Assembly: GCA_964645585.1 (NCBI GenBank)
Contig: CAZYAN010000005.1
Location: 1 to 64,000, forward strand
Length of the DNA: 64,000 nucleotides
Source of the DNA: DATGSL01 sp964645585
Lineage (GTDB): Bacteria; Verrucomicrobiota; Verrucomicrobiia; Opitutales; T3Sed10-336
Reading direction: 5' to 3'
Part shown: piece after piece, positions 8,683 to 16,684 of the stretch
Layout of the letters: each line of letters starts with the position of its first letter
Numbering within the stretch: the stretch's first letter is position 1
Position numbers and translations under genes: made by a program
Notes under the pieces: generated by a model
Told to the model about the DNA's origin: nothing
Databases searched by the model: none
The model's input: only the letters and a program-made list of their open reading frames with translations

Positions 8683-8727
8683 AAGGTCTTTGGTCCTTGG
8701 TCTGCCGTCTTTGGTCTGTGGTCTATG
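8683..8727. repeat. 'ctttggt' low-complexity intergenic repeat, copy 2
   Basis: A stretch of about 45 bp between the divergently transcribed tal and MFS genes is built from variants of 'ggtctttggt' and 'ccttggtctg'. It matches the shorter run at 5439-5468. It also keeps a reading frame open upstream of the MFS gene, which would make automated start calls too long. Confidence 0.5.
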
Positions 8728-8807
8728 GCGATTCGTGCGCACGGGGGTCATTGAGGATTCGTTTGCCGATTGGCAAAAGGGAAATTGCCCGGGAAACTGA
8801 CCGGTTT

Positions 8808-10046
8808 GTGAGAGCGTATTGGCGATTTTTACAGCGGCACGGGAAGCGGGTGGGTTTCGGTTTTGCCAGCTCATTCTTCTCCAGCTTTGGGCAGACGTTT
8901 TTCATTTCGCTGTTTGTACCGTTCCTGTTGGCGGATCTGGCCTTGAGCGCGGGGAGTTTTGGGGCCCTTTATTCGGGGGCGACGCTTGGGAGTGCGCTGT
9001 TGCTGCCGTACCTCGGCGCGCTGTATGACCGTTGCTCGTTGCGCCGCTATTCGCTGGCTATCGTTGCCGGCCTCGGCGCGGCCTGCCTACTAATGGCATC
9101 CGCCGTGCACGTCGTTTTGCTATGGCTCGGCCTTTGGGGATTGCGCATGACCGGGCAGGGATTGCTGACGCATCTGTCGATGACAACGATGGCGCGGACG
9201 CCGGAAGGCGCACGGGGAAAAGCGATCGGGATTGCGAGCCTCGGTTTTCCGGCGGGAGAGGCGATCCTGCCGCCGGTTGCGGCACTGCTGATCGCGGGAA
9301 TCGGCTGGCGGTCGACCTGGCTTGCGGCGGCGGCGTTCACGGCACTGGTTTTGCTGCCGCTGGTGACGGTGCTGTCACGGCCGATTGGAACCGAAGACTC
9401 GCTGGTTTCGGCAAGCGAGGTGCGACGGGGCCGCGCGGCATGGTGGCTGTTTCGAAGTCCGCCTTTCTTGTGCGTGCTGCCGTCAATCTTGGCGCTTGCG
9501 TCGATCAGCACTGGAATTTTTCTGTATCAGATTCCGATGGCGGACGAAAAAGGCTGGCAGCCGGAGTGGGTGGCGAGTGGATTCATCTTGTTCGCGGCGG
9601 TGCGGGCGGTGACCTCGGTGCTGGCGGGAAACTGGCTCGACCGGGTAGGGGCGTTGCGGCTTTTGCCGTTGAGTCTGTTCCCTTTTGGATGCGGCCTGGC
9701 TTTCCTCGCCGCCTCGGACGCACCGGCGATCATACCTGTTTACCTCGGGCTGTTCGGGATGACCTTTGGGCTGAGTGGCGTTGTGACGACGGCCGTTTGG
9801 GTGGATTTTTATGGCACGGCTGAACTGGGCGCGATCCGAAGCATGCTGGCGATGTGGATCACGCTTGGCACCGCGGCGAGCCCGGTGATCATGGGTCGCC
9901 TGCTCGATATTGACATACCGTTTGCCGTGCTGATTGTCAGTGCGCTGGTGATCGTCATTGCGGCGACCATCCCGCTGTTTTTCGCGGACCGCCTGCGGCG
10001 TCCGAGCGATACGCAAGAGGGGACATCGCGCGAAAGCGAGGCTTGA
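8808..10046 (+). CDS. major facilitator superfamily transporter
   Basis: About 412 aa if translation starts at GTG 8808; the frame is open further upstream through a repeat, and TTG 8751 is an alternative. The protein begins with a basic stretch and 'FASSFFSSFGQTFFISLFVP', then about 12 hydrophobic segments. The loop 'YLGALYDRCSLRRYSL' is the MFS cytoplasmic D-x3-R motif between TM2 and TM3. A secondary transporter at the inner membrane is clear, but its substrate cannot be read from sequence. It is a single gene, divergent from tal and followed by two strong terminators. Confidence 0.85.
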   Translation: MRAYWRFLQRHGKRVGFGFASSFFSSFGQTFFISLFVPFLLADLALSAGSFGALYSGATLGSALLLPYLGALYDRCSLRRYSLAIVAGLGAACLLMASAVHVVLLWLGLWGLRMTGQGLLTHLSMTTMARTPEGARGKAIGIASLGFPAGEAILPPVAALLIAGIGWRSTWLAAAAFTALVLLPLVTVLSRPIGTEDSLVSASEVRRGRAAWWLFRSPPFLCVLPSILALASISTGIFLYQIPMADEKGWQPEWVASGFILFAAVRAVTSVLAGNWLDRVGALRLLPLSLFPFGCGLAFLAASDAPAIIPVYLGLFGMTFGLSGVVTTAVWVDFYGTAELGAIRSMLAMWITLGTAASPVIMGRLLDIDIPFAVLIVSALVIVIAATIPLFFADRLRRPSDTQEGTSRESEA

Positions 10047-10139
10047 AATTGCGCGTCGGCAAAGAAAATGAGAAAAAATGAAAAAAGGCCTTGCGCGAAG
10101 GGCCAGTATCTGTATGGTTACCTTCAGATTTTTCGAATT

Positions 10140-10159
10140 CCCCGCTTAGCGGGGTTTTT
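10140..10159 (+). terminator. Rho-independent terminator
   Basis: CCCCGC (10140-10145) pairs with GCGGGG (10149-10154) around a TTA loop and is followed directly by TTTTT. This is a textbook intrinsic terminator reading in the direction of the MFS gene, 94 bp after its stop. Confidence 0.85.
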
Positions 10160-10180
10160 GGGGTAACTAAGAAAGCAGCT

Positions 10181-10215
10181 GGCGGGCCGTTTTGGGGTAG
10201 ACGGCCCGCCTTTTT
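10181..10215 (+). terminator. second Rho-independent terminator, 10-bp stem
   Basis: GGCGGGCCGT (10181-10190) and ACGGCCCGCC (10201-10210) pair perfectly over ten bases with a 10-nt loop, followed by TTTTT. It sits 21 bp after the first terminator on the same strand. Confidence 0.85.
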
Positions 10216-10364
10216 CTTTGGTCGGATTTCCAGCTTTCTGGGAGTTTTGAACCGCGAATATCACGAATGCGCACGTGGTTTTAGAATGAGGCACCTGGCG
10301 CGTTCGCTGAATTCGTGGATTCCCGGCTGCGGCGTTTGTCCTAAAAAGACCGGTGCGCAGGGTT

Positions 10365-12743
10365 TTATTCTGGCTTTGTCACGGGAACCGCAGTGAGTGC
10401 TTTCTCGAGGGCGTCCATTTTAACCGGCTTGCTGAGGTAGTCGTTCATACCGGAAGCGAGGCAGATTTCCCGGTCCTCGGTCATGGCGTTGGCGGTCATG
10501 GCGATGATCCATGGTTGAAGCGCGTCCGAACGGGCGGCGCGAATCCGCCGGGTCGTTTCGAGCCCGTCGAGATCCGGCATTTGGACATCCATCAAAATGG
10601 CGTCGAACGCTCGTTTCTCGATCGCCGCGAGCACTTCGTGTCCGTTGGAGACGACCTCAACGTCGTGGCCGAGTTTTTTCAGTGTCAGAAGAGCGACCTT
10701 CTGATTCACGAGGTTGTCTTCCGCCAGCAGAATTTGCAGCCGCCGGCCGCCGGCGGGCTTATCGCTATCCCGCGGATCGTAGCGGTGATCGCGGCCATTT
10801 CGGCTGAAATGCTGGATGAGAAGATTGAACAGGTGCGAAGCCTTGACCGGCTTCGTCAAGTGCGCTTCGAACCGAACCCCTTCGGCGGCGGCGCTCTGAA
10901 TGGTTGCCCGCGAAGTGAGCATCACAAGCGGGAGTGTGCAGGTTCCCGGATTCTCCTGCAGCTTCCTCGCCAAGGTGATTCCGTCCATTTCCGGCATGTG
11001 CCAATCGAGAAGGGCGACATCGAACTTCTTTCCCTGTTCGAGCAGTTCGATCGCTTCGGCGCCGCTGGCGGCGGCGACTGGGAGCATGCCCCACGATTTC
11101 GTTTGGAGCGTGAGAATCTGGCGGTTCGTCGGATTGTCGTCGACGATGAGAATATTTTTTCCTTCGAGCTGCGGCTGTTCGCTGCGCAGATACACGCGCG
11201 GCTCTCCCCGGGCGACATCGGTAAGAATCGAGAAGCGAAAGGTGCTGCCTTTTCCGTATTCACTTTCGCACGACAGTTCGCCGCCCATGATCTGGCAAAG
11301 GCGCGAGCTGATGGCGAGGCCGAGGCCCGTGCCGCCGTATTCCCGGGTGGTCGAGGCGTCGACCTGGCTGAACGACCGGAAGAGGCGGCTCATGTCCTCC
11401 TTTCTGATTCCGATGCCTGTATCGGTGACCGAAAACTGGACCCGAAACTTATCGTCGGCAATACGTTCCGCGGCGACTTGGACAAACACCTCTCCTTTCG
11501 GGGTGAATTTGACCGCGTTGCTGATCAGGTTGACGAGCACTTGGCGCAGCCGGGTAACGTCGCCGACGAGGGTGGCTGGACACGGTTCCTGGATCAGGTA
11601 AACGAGATCGAGACCCTTCTTTGAGGCTTGGGTGGAAAGGATGTCGAGCGCTTCCTCGATACACCCGCGAAGCTCGAACGGGCGGCGTTCGAGTTCGATG
11701 TTGCCGGACTCGATTTTGGAGAAGTCGAGGATGTCGTTGATGATCGAGAGGAGCGCGTCGCCGCTGTTGCGGATCGTTTCGACGAAGTCGCGCTGCTCAT
11801 GGGTGAGGGGAGTCTCGAGCAGGAGACCGGTCATCCCGATGACCGCGTTCATCGGCGTCCGGATCTCGTGACTCATGTTGGCGAGGAACTCGGATTTGGC
11901 GCGCGTTCCCGCCTCGGCCTCTTCCTTGGCCTGCTCCAGCGCGTTTTGGACTTCCTGCAACTCAGTGATATCGCGGGAAATCCCGACGAAGCCCATGACG
12001 CGTCCCTCCTCGTTGCGGAACGGCACTTTGTTGCTCAAGTAGGAAATGCCTTCGTCGTCTTCGCGGAGATTGAGCTTCGGTATGCCGGTATCGACGATCT
12101 CCTTTTCCGCGGCGTAGGCAATTTCCGCGCGCTCCCGGGGAAAGAGGTCGAAGACGGTCTTGCCGACGATTTCGCTGAGGGATTGTTTGCCCACGCGCCG
12201 TAAGTGGGCGCGGTTGCTGATCAGGTAGCGGCACTCGGCATCCTTGAGAAAAATCAGGTCGGGCGAGCTGTCCAGGATCGCGTTGAGCATGTGCCGGTCG
12301 CGCTCGGCCTGGTTCGCCAGGCGGTGCCGCGCCGTGATGTCTTCGAATACAGCGACGCGGTGCCGGGGAGTCGCGGGTTCGCCGGACAGCTCCGCCGCAG
12401 GGCCGAGGCTAACGCGCAGCCAAAGGGTGTCGTCGGCTGAACCATCGGCAGCCGTTTGGACGCGAAACTCGGCGGTCACCGGGTCGTCGCCCGCGCCGAT
12501 CAGTTGCGCCAGGACCGTTTGCCGATCTTCCGGTGCGATTGCGTCCCGCCAATCGTCAGTGGAGCCAGCCCGACGCGATAAACGGGCGAAGAGTTCGCGA
12601 ACCCGGTTGTTGGCCCCGACAGCGCGCGCTTCGGAGTCGAGCAGCGCAGCGGGTACTGGAATCGCTTCGAGCCAGTTGCCCAACTCGGGCGGCGGGGAGC
12701 CAGCATCCTTTAGTTTACGGAAAAATCGAAAAGGGGCAGTCAT
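10365..12743 (-). CDS. soluble hybrid sensor histidine kinase, PAS-PAS-HisKA-HATPase-REC-REC
   Basis: 792 aa from the ATG at 12741-12743. Order: a first PAS-like region (about 22-140), a second PAS/PAC (about 150-262, ending 'GFVGISRDIT'), a coiled linker, HisKA with phospho-accepting H292 in 'SHEIRTPMN', an HATPase_c domain with N, G1 ('DTGIGI') and G2 ('GGTGLGLAIS') boxes, then two receiver domains with Asp 580 ('LLDWHMPEMDG') and Asp 719 ('LMDVQMPDLDG'), both complete. There is no transmembrane segment, so it senses a cytoplasmic signal through PAS. No Hpt domain or separate output regulator is adjacent. The divergent neighbour is an EF-hand membrane protein across a 226-bp spacer. Confidence 0.95.
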   Translation of the reverse strand: MTAPFRFFRKLKDAGSPPPELGNWLEAIPVPAALLDSEARAVGANNRVRELFARLSRRAGSTDDWRDAIAPEDRQTVLAQLIGAGDDPVTAEFRVQTAADGSADDTLWLRVSLGPAAELSGEPATPRHRVAVFEDITARHRLANQAERDRHMLNAILDSSPDLIFLKDAECRYLISNRAHLRRVGKQSLSEIVGKTVFDLFPRERAEIAYAAEKEIVDTGIPKLNLREDDEGISYLSNKVPFRNEEGRVMGFVGISRDITELQEVQNALEQAKEEAEAGTRAKSEFLANMSHEIRTPMNAVIGMTGLLLETPLTHEQRDFVETIRNSGDALLSIINDILDFSKIESGNIELERRPFELRGCIEEALDILSTQASKKGLDLVYLIQEPCPATLVGDVTRLRQVLVNLISNAVKFTPKGEVFVQVAAERIADDKFRVQFSVTDTGIGIRKEDMSRLFRSFSQVDASTTREYGGTGLGLAISSRLCQIMGGELSCESEYGKGSTFRFSILTDVARGEPRVYLRSEQPQLEGKNILIVDDNPTNRQILTLQTKSWGMLPVAAASGAEAIELLEQGKKFDVALLDWHMPEMDGITLARKLQENPGTCTLPLVMLTSRATIQSAAAEGVRFEAHLTKPVKASHLFNLLIQHFSRNGRDHRYDPRDSDKPAGGRRLQILLAEDNLVNQKVALLTLKKLGHDVEVVSNGHEVLAAIEKRAFDAILMDVQMPDLDGLETTRRIRAARSDALQPWIIAMTANAMTEDREICLASGMNDYLSKPVKMDALEKALTAVPVTKPE

Positions 12744-12969
12744 TTTTGAGAATCCGATCTTGGCCTGATCGTCACACCGTGCAAGAGAGAAGCCTAAGAA
12801 AAGCAACATCGGTGAACGCTACATGCGACAACAGCAATTTCCCTGGGTTTGATTCCTGGCAAATCCGGCGGCTCGGCGGGTTCAACTGGATTGATGCTGT
12901 GAGATTTGTGTCGCCAAGCCCCTTTCGGCGGATCAGCATGCCGGTTTTAATGATAACAGATGCGGTGCA

Positions 12970-15147
12970 ATGAAATCTGAGCCAGTTCATAAATGGCGTT
13001 TTCGGCGGAGTGGAGGAGCTGAACAGGTTGTCTTGCAATCGGGCGAGGATTTGCTCCGGCTTGATTCTCTCGACCAAAAACTTTGGGTGGCGTTAAGCTG
13101 CCCGACGGAAGGTCTCGAATTTGACGAGATCACCCTGCGCCTCATCGATACGGATAAAGATGGGCGAATCCGCCCGCCGGAGCTGATTGCCGCCCTGAAG
13201 TGGGCGGGCGCCCGCCTGGTCAATGCCGACACGCTTCTTTCGGGGAAAGCCGCTCTTCCGCTGGCCGCGATCTCGGACGCCTCCGACAACGGAAAAGCCT
13301 TGGTTTCCGCCGCTCGCCGTATTCTTGAAAGCCTCGACAAAGCGGATGCCGAGGCAATTTCAGTCGAGGAGACGCATCAGGCCGCGAATCTTTTTGCTCA
13401 ATTTCCCTTCAACGGCGACGGGATCATTCCACCGTCGGCGGTTGAGGATCCGGCGGTTAAGAAGCTTGTCGAGGAAATCGTCGCGACGGTGGGCGGTGAA
13501 GTTGACCGCGGCGGCGAGGCAGGTGTTACCCGTGCGAAACTCGAAGAATTTTATCGCGAGCTCGAGGATTTCTCCGCTTGGTGGCGCGCCGGCGAAGAGA
13601 ACTCTTCCAGTCCGGATCGTCTGCCGCTCGGCGAGGCGACGCCAGACGGCTATGAAACGCTGCGCCTCGTCAGGGAGAAAATCGATGATTTCTTCTTCCG
13701 GTGCCGGCTTGGGGAATTTGATACTCGCGCGGTTTCCTACCTGAACCATTCGGAAAAGGAATACGCGGTCCTCGCCGAAAAATGTCTCGCCGCTGTGCCA
13801 GAGGAACTGGGGGCGAGGCCGCTCGCAGCCGTCGGTCCTGACCGTCCGCTTCCTCTCCGCAAGGGCTTGAACCCGGCTTGGACTTCGGCCATCGGTGAAT
13901 TTCGCGACAAAGTGGTCGCGGCACTGGTCGGCGATGTCGATCAGCTGTCTGAAGAGGACTGGAAGGCGATCAAAGAGAAATTCGCCGCTTACGAATCGTG
14001 GCTGCTCGCCAAGAAGGGAACATCCGTCGAGCAGCTGGGGCTTCCGCGCATTCGGGAGATTCTGGAAAGCGACCAGCGCGGCGCAATTGAGGCGCTGATC
14101 GAGCAGGACCTCCAGCGGGCCGACGAGGCCGCCGCCCTGGAAGATCTCGACCGGCTCGCCCGGTATCATCGCGACCTTTTTCGGCTGACTCGGAATTTCG
14201 TTTCTTTCCACGACTTTTTTTCGCGCGAGGAGCGCGCAATCTTCCAAGCCGGTGTTCTCTATCTCGACAGCCGCAGCTGCGAGCTCTGCGTCCATGTCAG
14301 CGATCCCAACGCTCACGCGACCCTCGCCAATTTGAGCCGGTGCTACATCGCGTATTGCGAATGTCGACGGCTCGGTGAGCCTCCCATGAAAATTGCCGCC
14401 GTGTTTTCCAACGGCGACTCCGACAACTTGATGGTCGGGAGGAACGGCGTCTTCTACGATCGGCAGGGGCGGGACTGGGACGCCACGATCGTCCGGGTCG
14501 TCGAAAATCCAATCAGCATCCGCCAGGCATTCTGGGCGCCGTACAAAAAGTTCGCGCGCTTCGTCGACGAACAGCTTGAAAAACGCGCCGCGCTCGCCGA
14601 CGAAGCGACGACCAAACGGATGTCCGCCGCGGCTGAAGGGACCGCTTCGCTCGACAAGACCGCCCCGCCGCCCGAACCGCCCAAGCGGATCGACGTCGGC
14701 ACGGTGGCCGCACTCGGTGTGGCTCTCGGAAGTATCGGAACGTTCATCACCGTTATTCTGATTCGGATGATCGAGTTCGGCCCGTGGCTGCCATTGGCGC
14801 TTGTCGCGGTCATTTTGGTGATTTCCTTCCCGTCGATGTTTCTGGCCTGGCTCAAACTGCGACGGCGCACGCTCGGCCCGATTCTCGACGCCAGCGGCTG
14901 GGCAATCAACGGGCAGGTCAAGATTGGCGTCGGCCTGGCCCGTTCCCTGACTGGCATCCAGCAGCTTCCCCCCGACTCGGTCCGGGAACTTCCCGACACC
15001 TTTGAGGGCGATGCGCGCCGGAAACGCCTTGCCTGGCTCACGGTTATTTTGGCCATCACGATCCTCGCCTTCGCCTGGACCGCCTACCGAAACGACTGGA
15101 TCCCTCTTCCCGACCCGGCCCGCGAAGAAGCGACACCCGAACAATAA
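12970..15147 (+). CDS. EF-hand-containing membrane protein of unknown function
   Basis: 725 aa. Residues 60-71 form a canonical EF-hand loop (D60, D62, D64, R66, R68, E71), and a second, degenerate loop is around 'FNGDGIIPPSAVED'. A long, mostly helical acidic middle part follows, including 'SCELCVHV' and a compact region 'FSNGDSDNLMVGRNGVFYD'. The C-terminus has two membrane helices about 577-600 and 606-628, a short soluble part, and a third helix about 687-704. I know no function for this family, which I associate with Verrucomicrobiota and some Bacteroidota. Divergent from the hybrid kinase. Calcium binding is inferred from the loop only. Confidence 0.75.
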   Translation: MKSEPVHKWRFRRSGGAEQVVLQSGEDLLRLDSLDQKLWVALSCPTEGLEFDEITLRLIDTDKDGRIRPPELIAALKWAGARLVNADTLLSGKAALPLAAISDASDNGKALVSAARRILESLDKADAEAISVEETHQAANLFAQFPFNGDGIIPPSAVEDPAVKKLVEEIVATVGGEVDRGGEAGVTRAKLEEFYRELEDFSAWWRAGEENSSSPDRLPLGEATPDGYETLRLVREKIDDFFFRCRLGEFDTRAVSYLNHSEKEYAVLAEKCLAAVPEELGARPLAAVGPDRPLPLRKGLNPAWTSAIGEFRDKVVAALVGDVDQLSEEDWKAIKEKFAAYESWLLAKKGTSVEQLGLPRIREILESDQRGAIEALIEQDLQRADEAAALEDLDRLARYHRDLFRLTRNFVSFHDFFSREERAIFQAGVLYLDSRSCELCVHVSDPNAHATLANLSRCYIAYCECRRLGEPPMKIAAVFSNGDSDNLMVGRNGVFYDRQGRDWDATIVRVVENPISIRQAFWAPYKKFARFVDEQLEKRAALADEATTKRMSAAAEGTASLDKTAPPPEPPKRIDVGTVAALGVALGSIGTFITVILIRMIEFGPWLPLALVAVILVISFPSMFLAWLKLRRRTLGPILDASGWAINGQVKIGVGLARSLTGIQQLPPDSVRELPDTFEGDARRKRLAWLTVILAITILAFAWTAYRNDWIPLPDPAREEATPEQ

Positions 15148-15152
15148 CCCGA

Positions 15153-15182
15153 AGAGCCGCGCACCACGGGGAATCCCGATCA
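15153..15182. repeat. direct repeat, left copy, flanking the Phd/PIN module
   Basis: 30 bp starting 'agagccgcgc' and ending 'gaatcccgatca', just after the stop of the EF-hand gene. It matches 15905-15932 with a 2-bp indel and a few substitutions. The two copies bracket the toxin-antitoxin pair and nothing else. Confidence 0.7.
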
Positions 15183-15216
15183 GCTAGGGGATCTTGAACA
15201 GAAGGTCAGCACTCTT

Positions 15217-15417
15217 TTGCGGGATTTTCCGAAGGTGCGGCGGGCTGTGCTGTCTGGCCAGACCGTGATCGTAGAAACCCGGGAGGGAAATCTCCGGATT
15301 ACCGCGGACCGATCCGAAGAAGAACCTTTGCTCGGGTGTCTGCGGGGGCAGATCGAAGTACGCGGCAACATTGTCGCGCCCGCGACCGCTAATGGCGAGT
15401 GGAAGCCGTCGCTGTGA
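15217..15417 (+). CDS. Phd-like antitoxin, start uncertain
   Basis: 66 aa if begun at TTG 15217. The frame is open from 15148, just after the upstream stop, but contains no ATG or GTG, so either TTG is used or the start has been lost. 'VRRAVLSGQTVIVETREGNL' fits the beta-hairpin core of Phd/YefM-type antitoxins, which bind DNA with the N-terminus and neutralise a PIN or Fic toxin with the C-terminus. It overlaps the downstream PIN gene by 4 bp (GTGA), the usual arrangement of antitoxin-toxin operons. The family assignment rests on fold-level resemblance plus context. Confidence 0.6.
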   Translation: MRDFPKVRRAVLSGQTVIVETREGNLRITADRSEEEPLLGCLRGQIEVRGNIVAPATANGEWKPSL

Positions 15418-15800
15418 AAGCATTGCTGGACACCCATGCGATCATCTGGGCGGTCAACGATGATCCTCAGCTCGGGAAGGCGGCTCGCGATCTGATCTCC
15501 GCCGCCGGCGGAAAACTCCTTGCGATCTCCGATATCACTCCGCTCGAAATGGCCATGCTGGCGGCAAAGGGCCGGATCGCCTGTCAGGCCGGCGTTGCGA
15601 CAACGCTCAAGACGATCACGCGGAAGGTCGCAGTTATTCCCATCGATGCGGCGATTGCCGCGGAGGCGATGGAATTGGCACTTCCGAACGGCGATCCCTT
15701 CGACCGCATAATCGTCGCCACGGCCCGACAGCGGAAACTGCCCATCCTCACGCGTGACCGCGCGATTACCGAGAGCGGCCTGGTCGAGACGATCTGGTAG
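15414..15800 (+). CDS. PIN-domain ribonuclease toxin (VapC-like)
   Basis: 128 aa from GTG 15414, which overlaps the antitoxin stop. The four acidic residues of the PIN active site are present: D6 ('LLDTHAIIW'), E45 ('ITPLEMAML'), D97 ('DPFDRIIVATA') and D115 ('LTRDRAI'). The 'LLDTHAIIWA' opening is typical of the type II PIN toxins that pair with Phd-type antitoxins. Expected activity is Mg-dependent RNA cleavage. The pair stands alone between direct repeats, which suggests it arrived as a unit. Confidence 0.88.
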   Translation: MKALLDTHAIIWAVNDDPQLGKAARDLISAAGGKLLAISDITPLEMAMLAAKGRIACQAGVATTLKTITRKVAVIPIDAAIAAEAMELALPNGDPFDRIIVATARQRKLPILTRDRAITESGLVETIW

Positions 15801-15904
15801 TCACTAACGACCTCATCGTTCAGCCTAAAGACCGCGTGTGAAAATCGACAGATAGACACAAGATCCCACGCTTAAAATTCTTACTCCGTGTCGATCGGAT
15901 TGTG

Positions 15905-15932
15905 AGAGCCGCGCAACAGGGAATCCCGATCA
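15905..15932. repeat. direct repeat, right copy, ending in the cupin stop codon
   Basis: 28 bp matching 15153-15182. Its last three bases (15930-15932) are the stop codon of the minus-strand cupin gene, so the element borders that gene's 3' end. See the left copy. Confidence 0.7.
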
Positions 15933-16391
15933 ATTCACAAAGTGGATACCGTGCTCGGCGGCGATGGCCACGATCCGTGCCATGTCGGGACCAGCGGGGT
16001 TGTTGAAGACCTCGGCGCAACGCGAGAAAAACGTCTCAAACCCGGAAGGTGTGGTAGCGGCCAGCAGACGCCCCGGCGACTCCCCCACATTTTTGTACGT
16101 ATGCACCGAATTGCGCGGAAGAAAAACGGTCCCGCCGACCGCGAGCTCCCGCCATTCGCCTTCCACCAGGAACTCGAAGGTTCCTTCTTGGATGACAAAC
16201 CATTCGTCTTCGTTCAGGTGAACGTGCGGCGGCGGCCCGCCCCCGGGAGGGACGATTTCCGTCCATAGGCTGAGCTGGCCGTTTGTATGCTTGCCGGTGA
16301 GATGGAAAATTGCCTCCTCGCCAAAGGCGCGAAATACTTCGCCGGAACCGGCGGGAACAACGGACGGAGGAAAAGCGGGTGTGTAGGACAT
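15930..16391 (-). CDS. cupin-domain protein
   Basis: 153 aa from the ATG at 16389-16391, which follows a strong 'aaggggg' ribosome binding site; upstream in-frame codons are therefore not used. Single cupin fold: motif 1 'PPHVHLNEDEWFVIQEGTFEF' carries the H-x-H and Glu ligands, and motif 2 'FLPRNSVHTYKNVGE' carries the last His. The Pro-rich loop before H-x-H resembles quercetin-dioxygenase-like cupins. A metal-dependent dioxygenase or isomerase is possible; the substrate is unknown. It is divergent from the DUF748 gene. Confidence 0.85.
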   Translation of the reverse strand: MSYTPAFPPSVVPAGSGEVFRAFGEEAIFHLTGKHTNGQLSLWTEIVPPGGGPPPHVHLNEDEWFVIQEGTFEFLVEGEWRELAVGGTVFLPRNSVHTYKNVGESPGRLLAATTPSGFETFFSRCAEVFNNPAGPDMARIVAIAAEHGIHFVN

Positions 16392-16592
16392 AAGCCCCCT
16401 TGCGGAAAATTGCGCACGAACTGCCAGACCGTGACGGCGCGCCCGCTTCTCGGACGTCGGTAGCGCGGCGCGATATCCTCGTCTCTCCTGATGCAGGAAC
16501 ATTTCAGTTTTGTCAATGACTTCGATTCGCGATCCGCTCGGCAGAAAATCGGTTCTCACGCCCGCTTCGGTCAAGACGTGGAGCCGTCGCAG

Positions 16593-16618
16593 CGCAAGCC
16601 TCCGAGCTTGCGAAATCG
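16593..16618. repeat. palindromic repeat family A, copy upstream of the DUF748 gene
   Basis: CGCAAGC (16593-16599) pairs with GCTTGCG (16606-16612) across a 6-nt CTCCGA loop. The 19-mer from 16600 to 16618 recurs exactly at 19887-19905, on the other side of the adjacent 3.2-kb gene. It lies in the 293-bp divergent promoter region between the cupin and DUF748 genes. Confidence 0.65.
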
Positions 16619-16684
16619 GTCCGGGCGGGGGGCGTTTGCTTTCGGCTAGCTTTCGACGACGTAAGGGGCAGAATCCGGCGGTAA

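Larger units (their letters stand above)
10047..10364. other. intergenic region with stacked hairpins (possible small RNA) between convergent genes
   Basis: No convincing gene. Between the MFS gene and the convergent kinase lie three successive structures: a GGCC/GGCC hairpin (10087-10104), an outer stem GTTACC (10117-10122)/GGTAAC (10162-10167) enclosing a terminator hairpin, and a second terminator at 10181-10215. A TTGCGC box (10091-10096) is followed 16 nt later by TATGGT (10113-10118), a passable sigma-70 promoter. The remainder to 10364 holds nothing I recognise. Confidence 0.45.

Noticed and set aside
13360..15144. 594-codon open frame on the minus strand opposite the EF-hand gene
   Set aside because: Antisense shadow: codon bias and membrane helices support the plus-strand gene, and the minus frame shows no recognisable domain.
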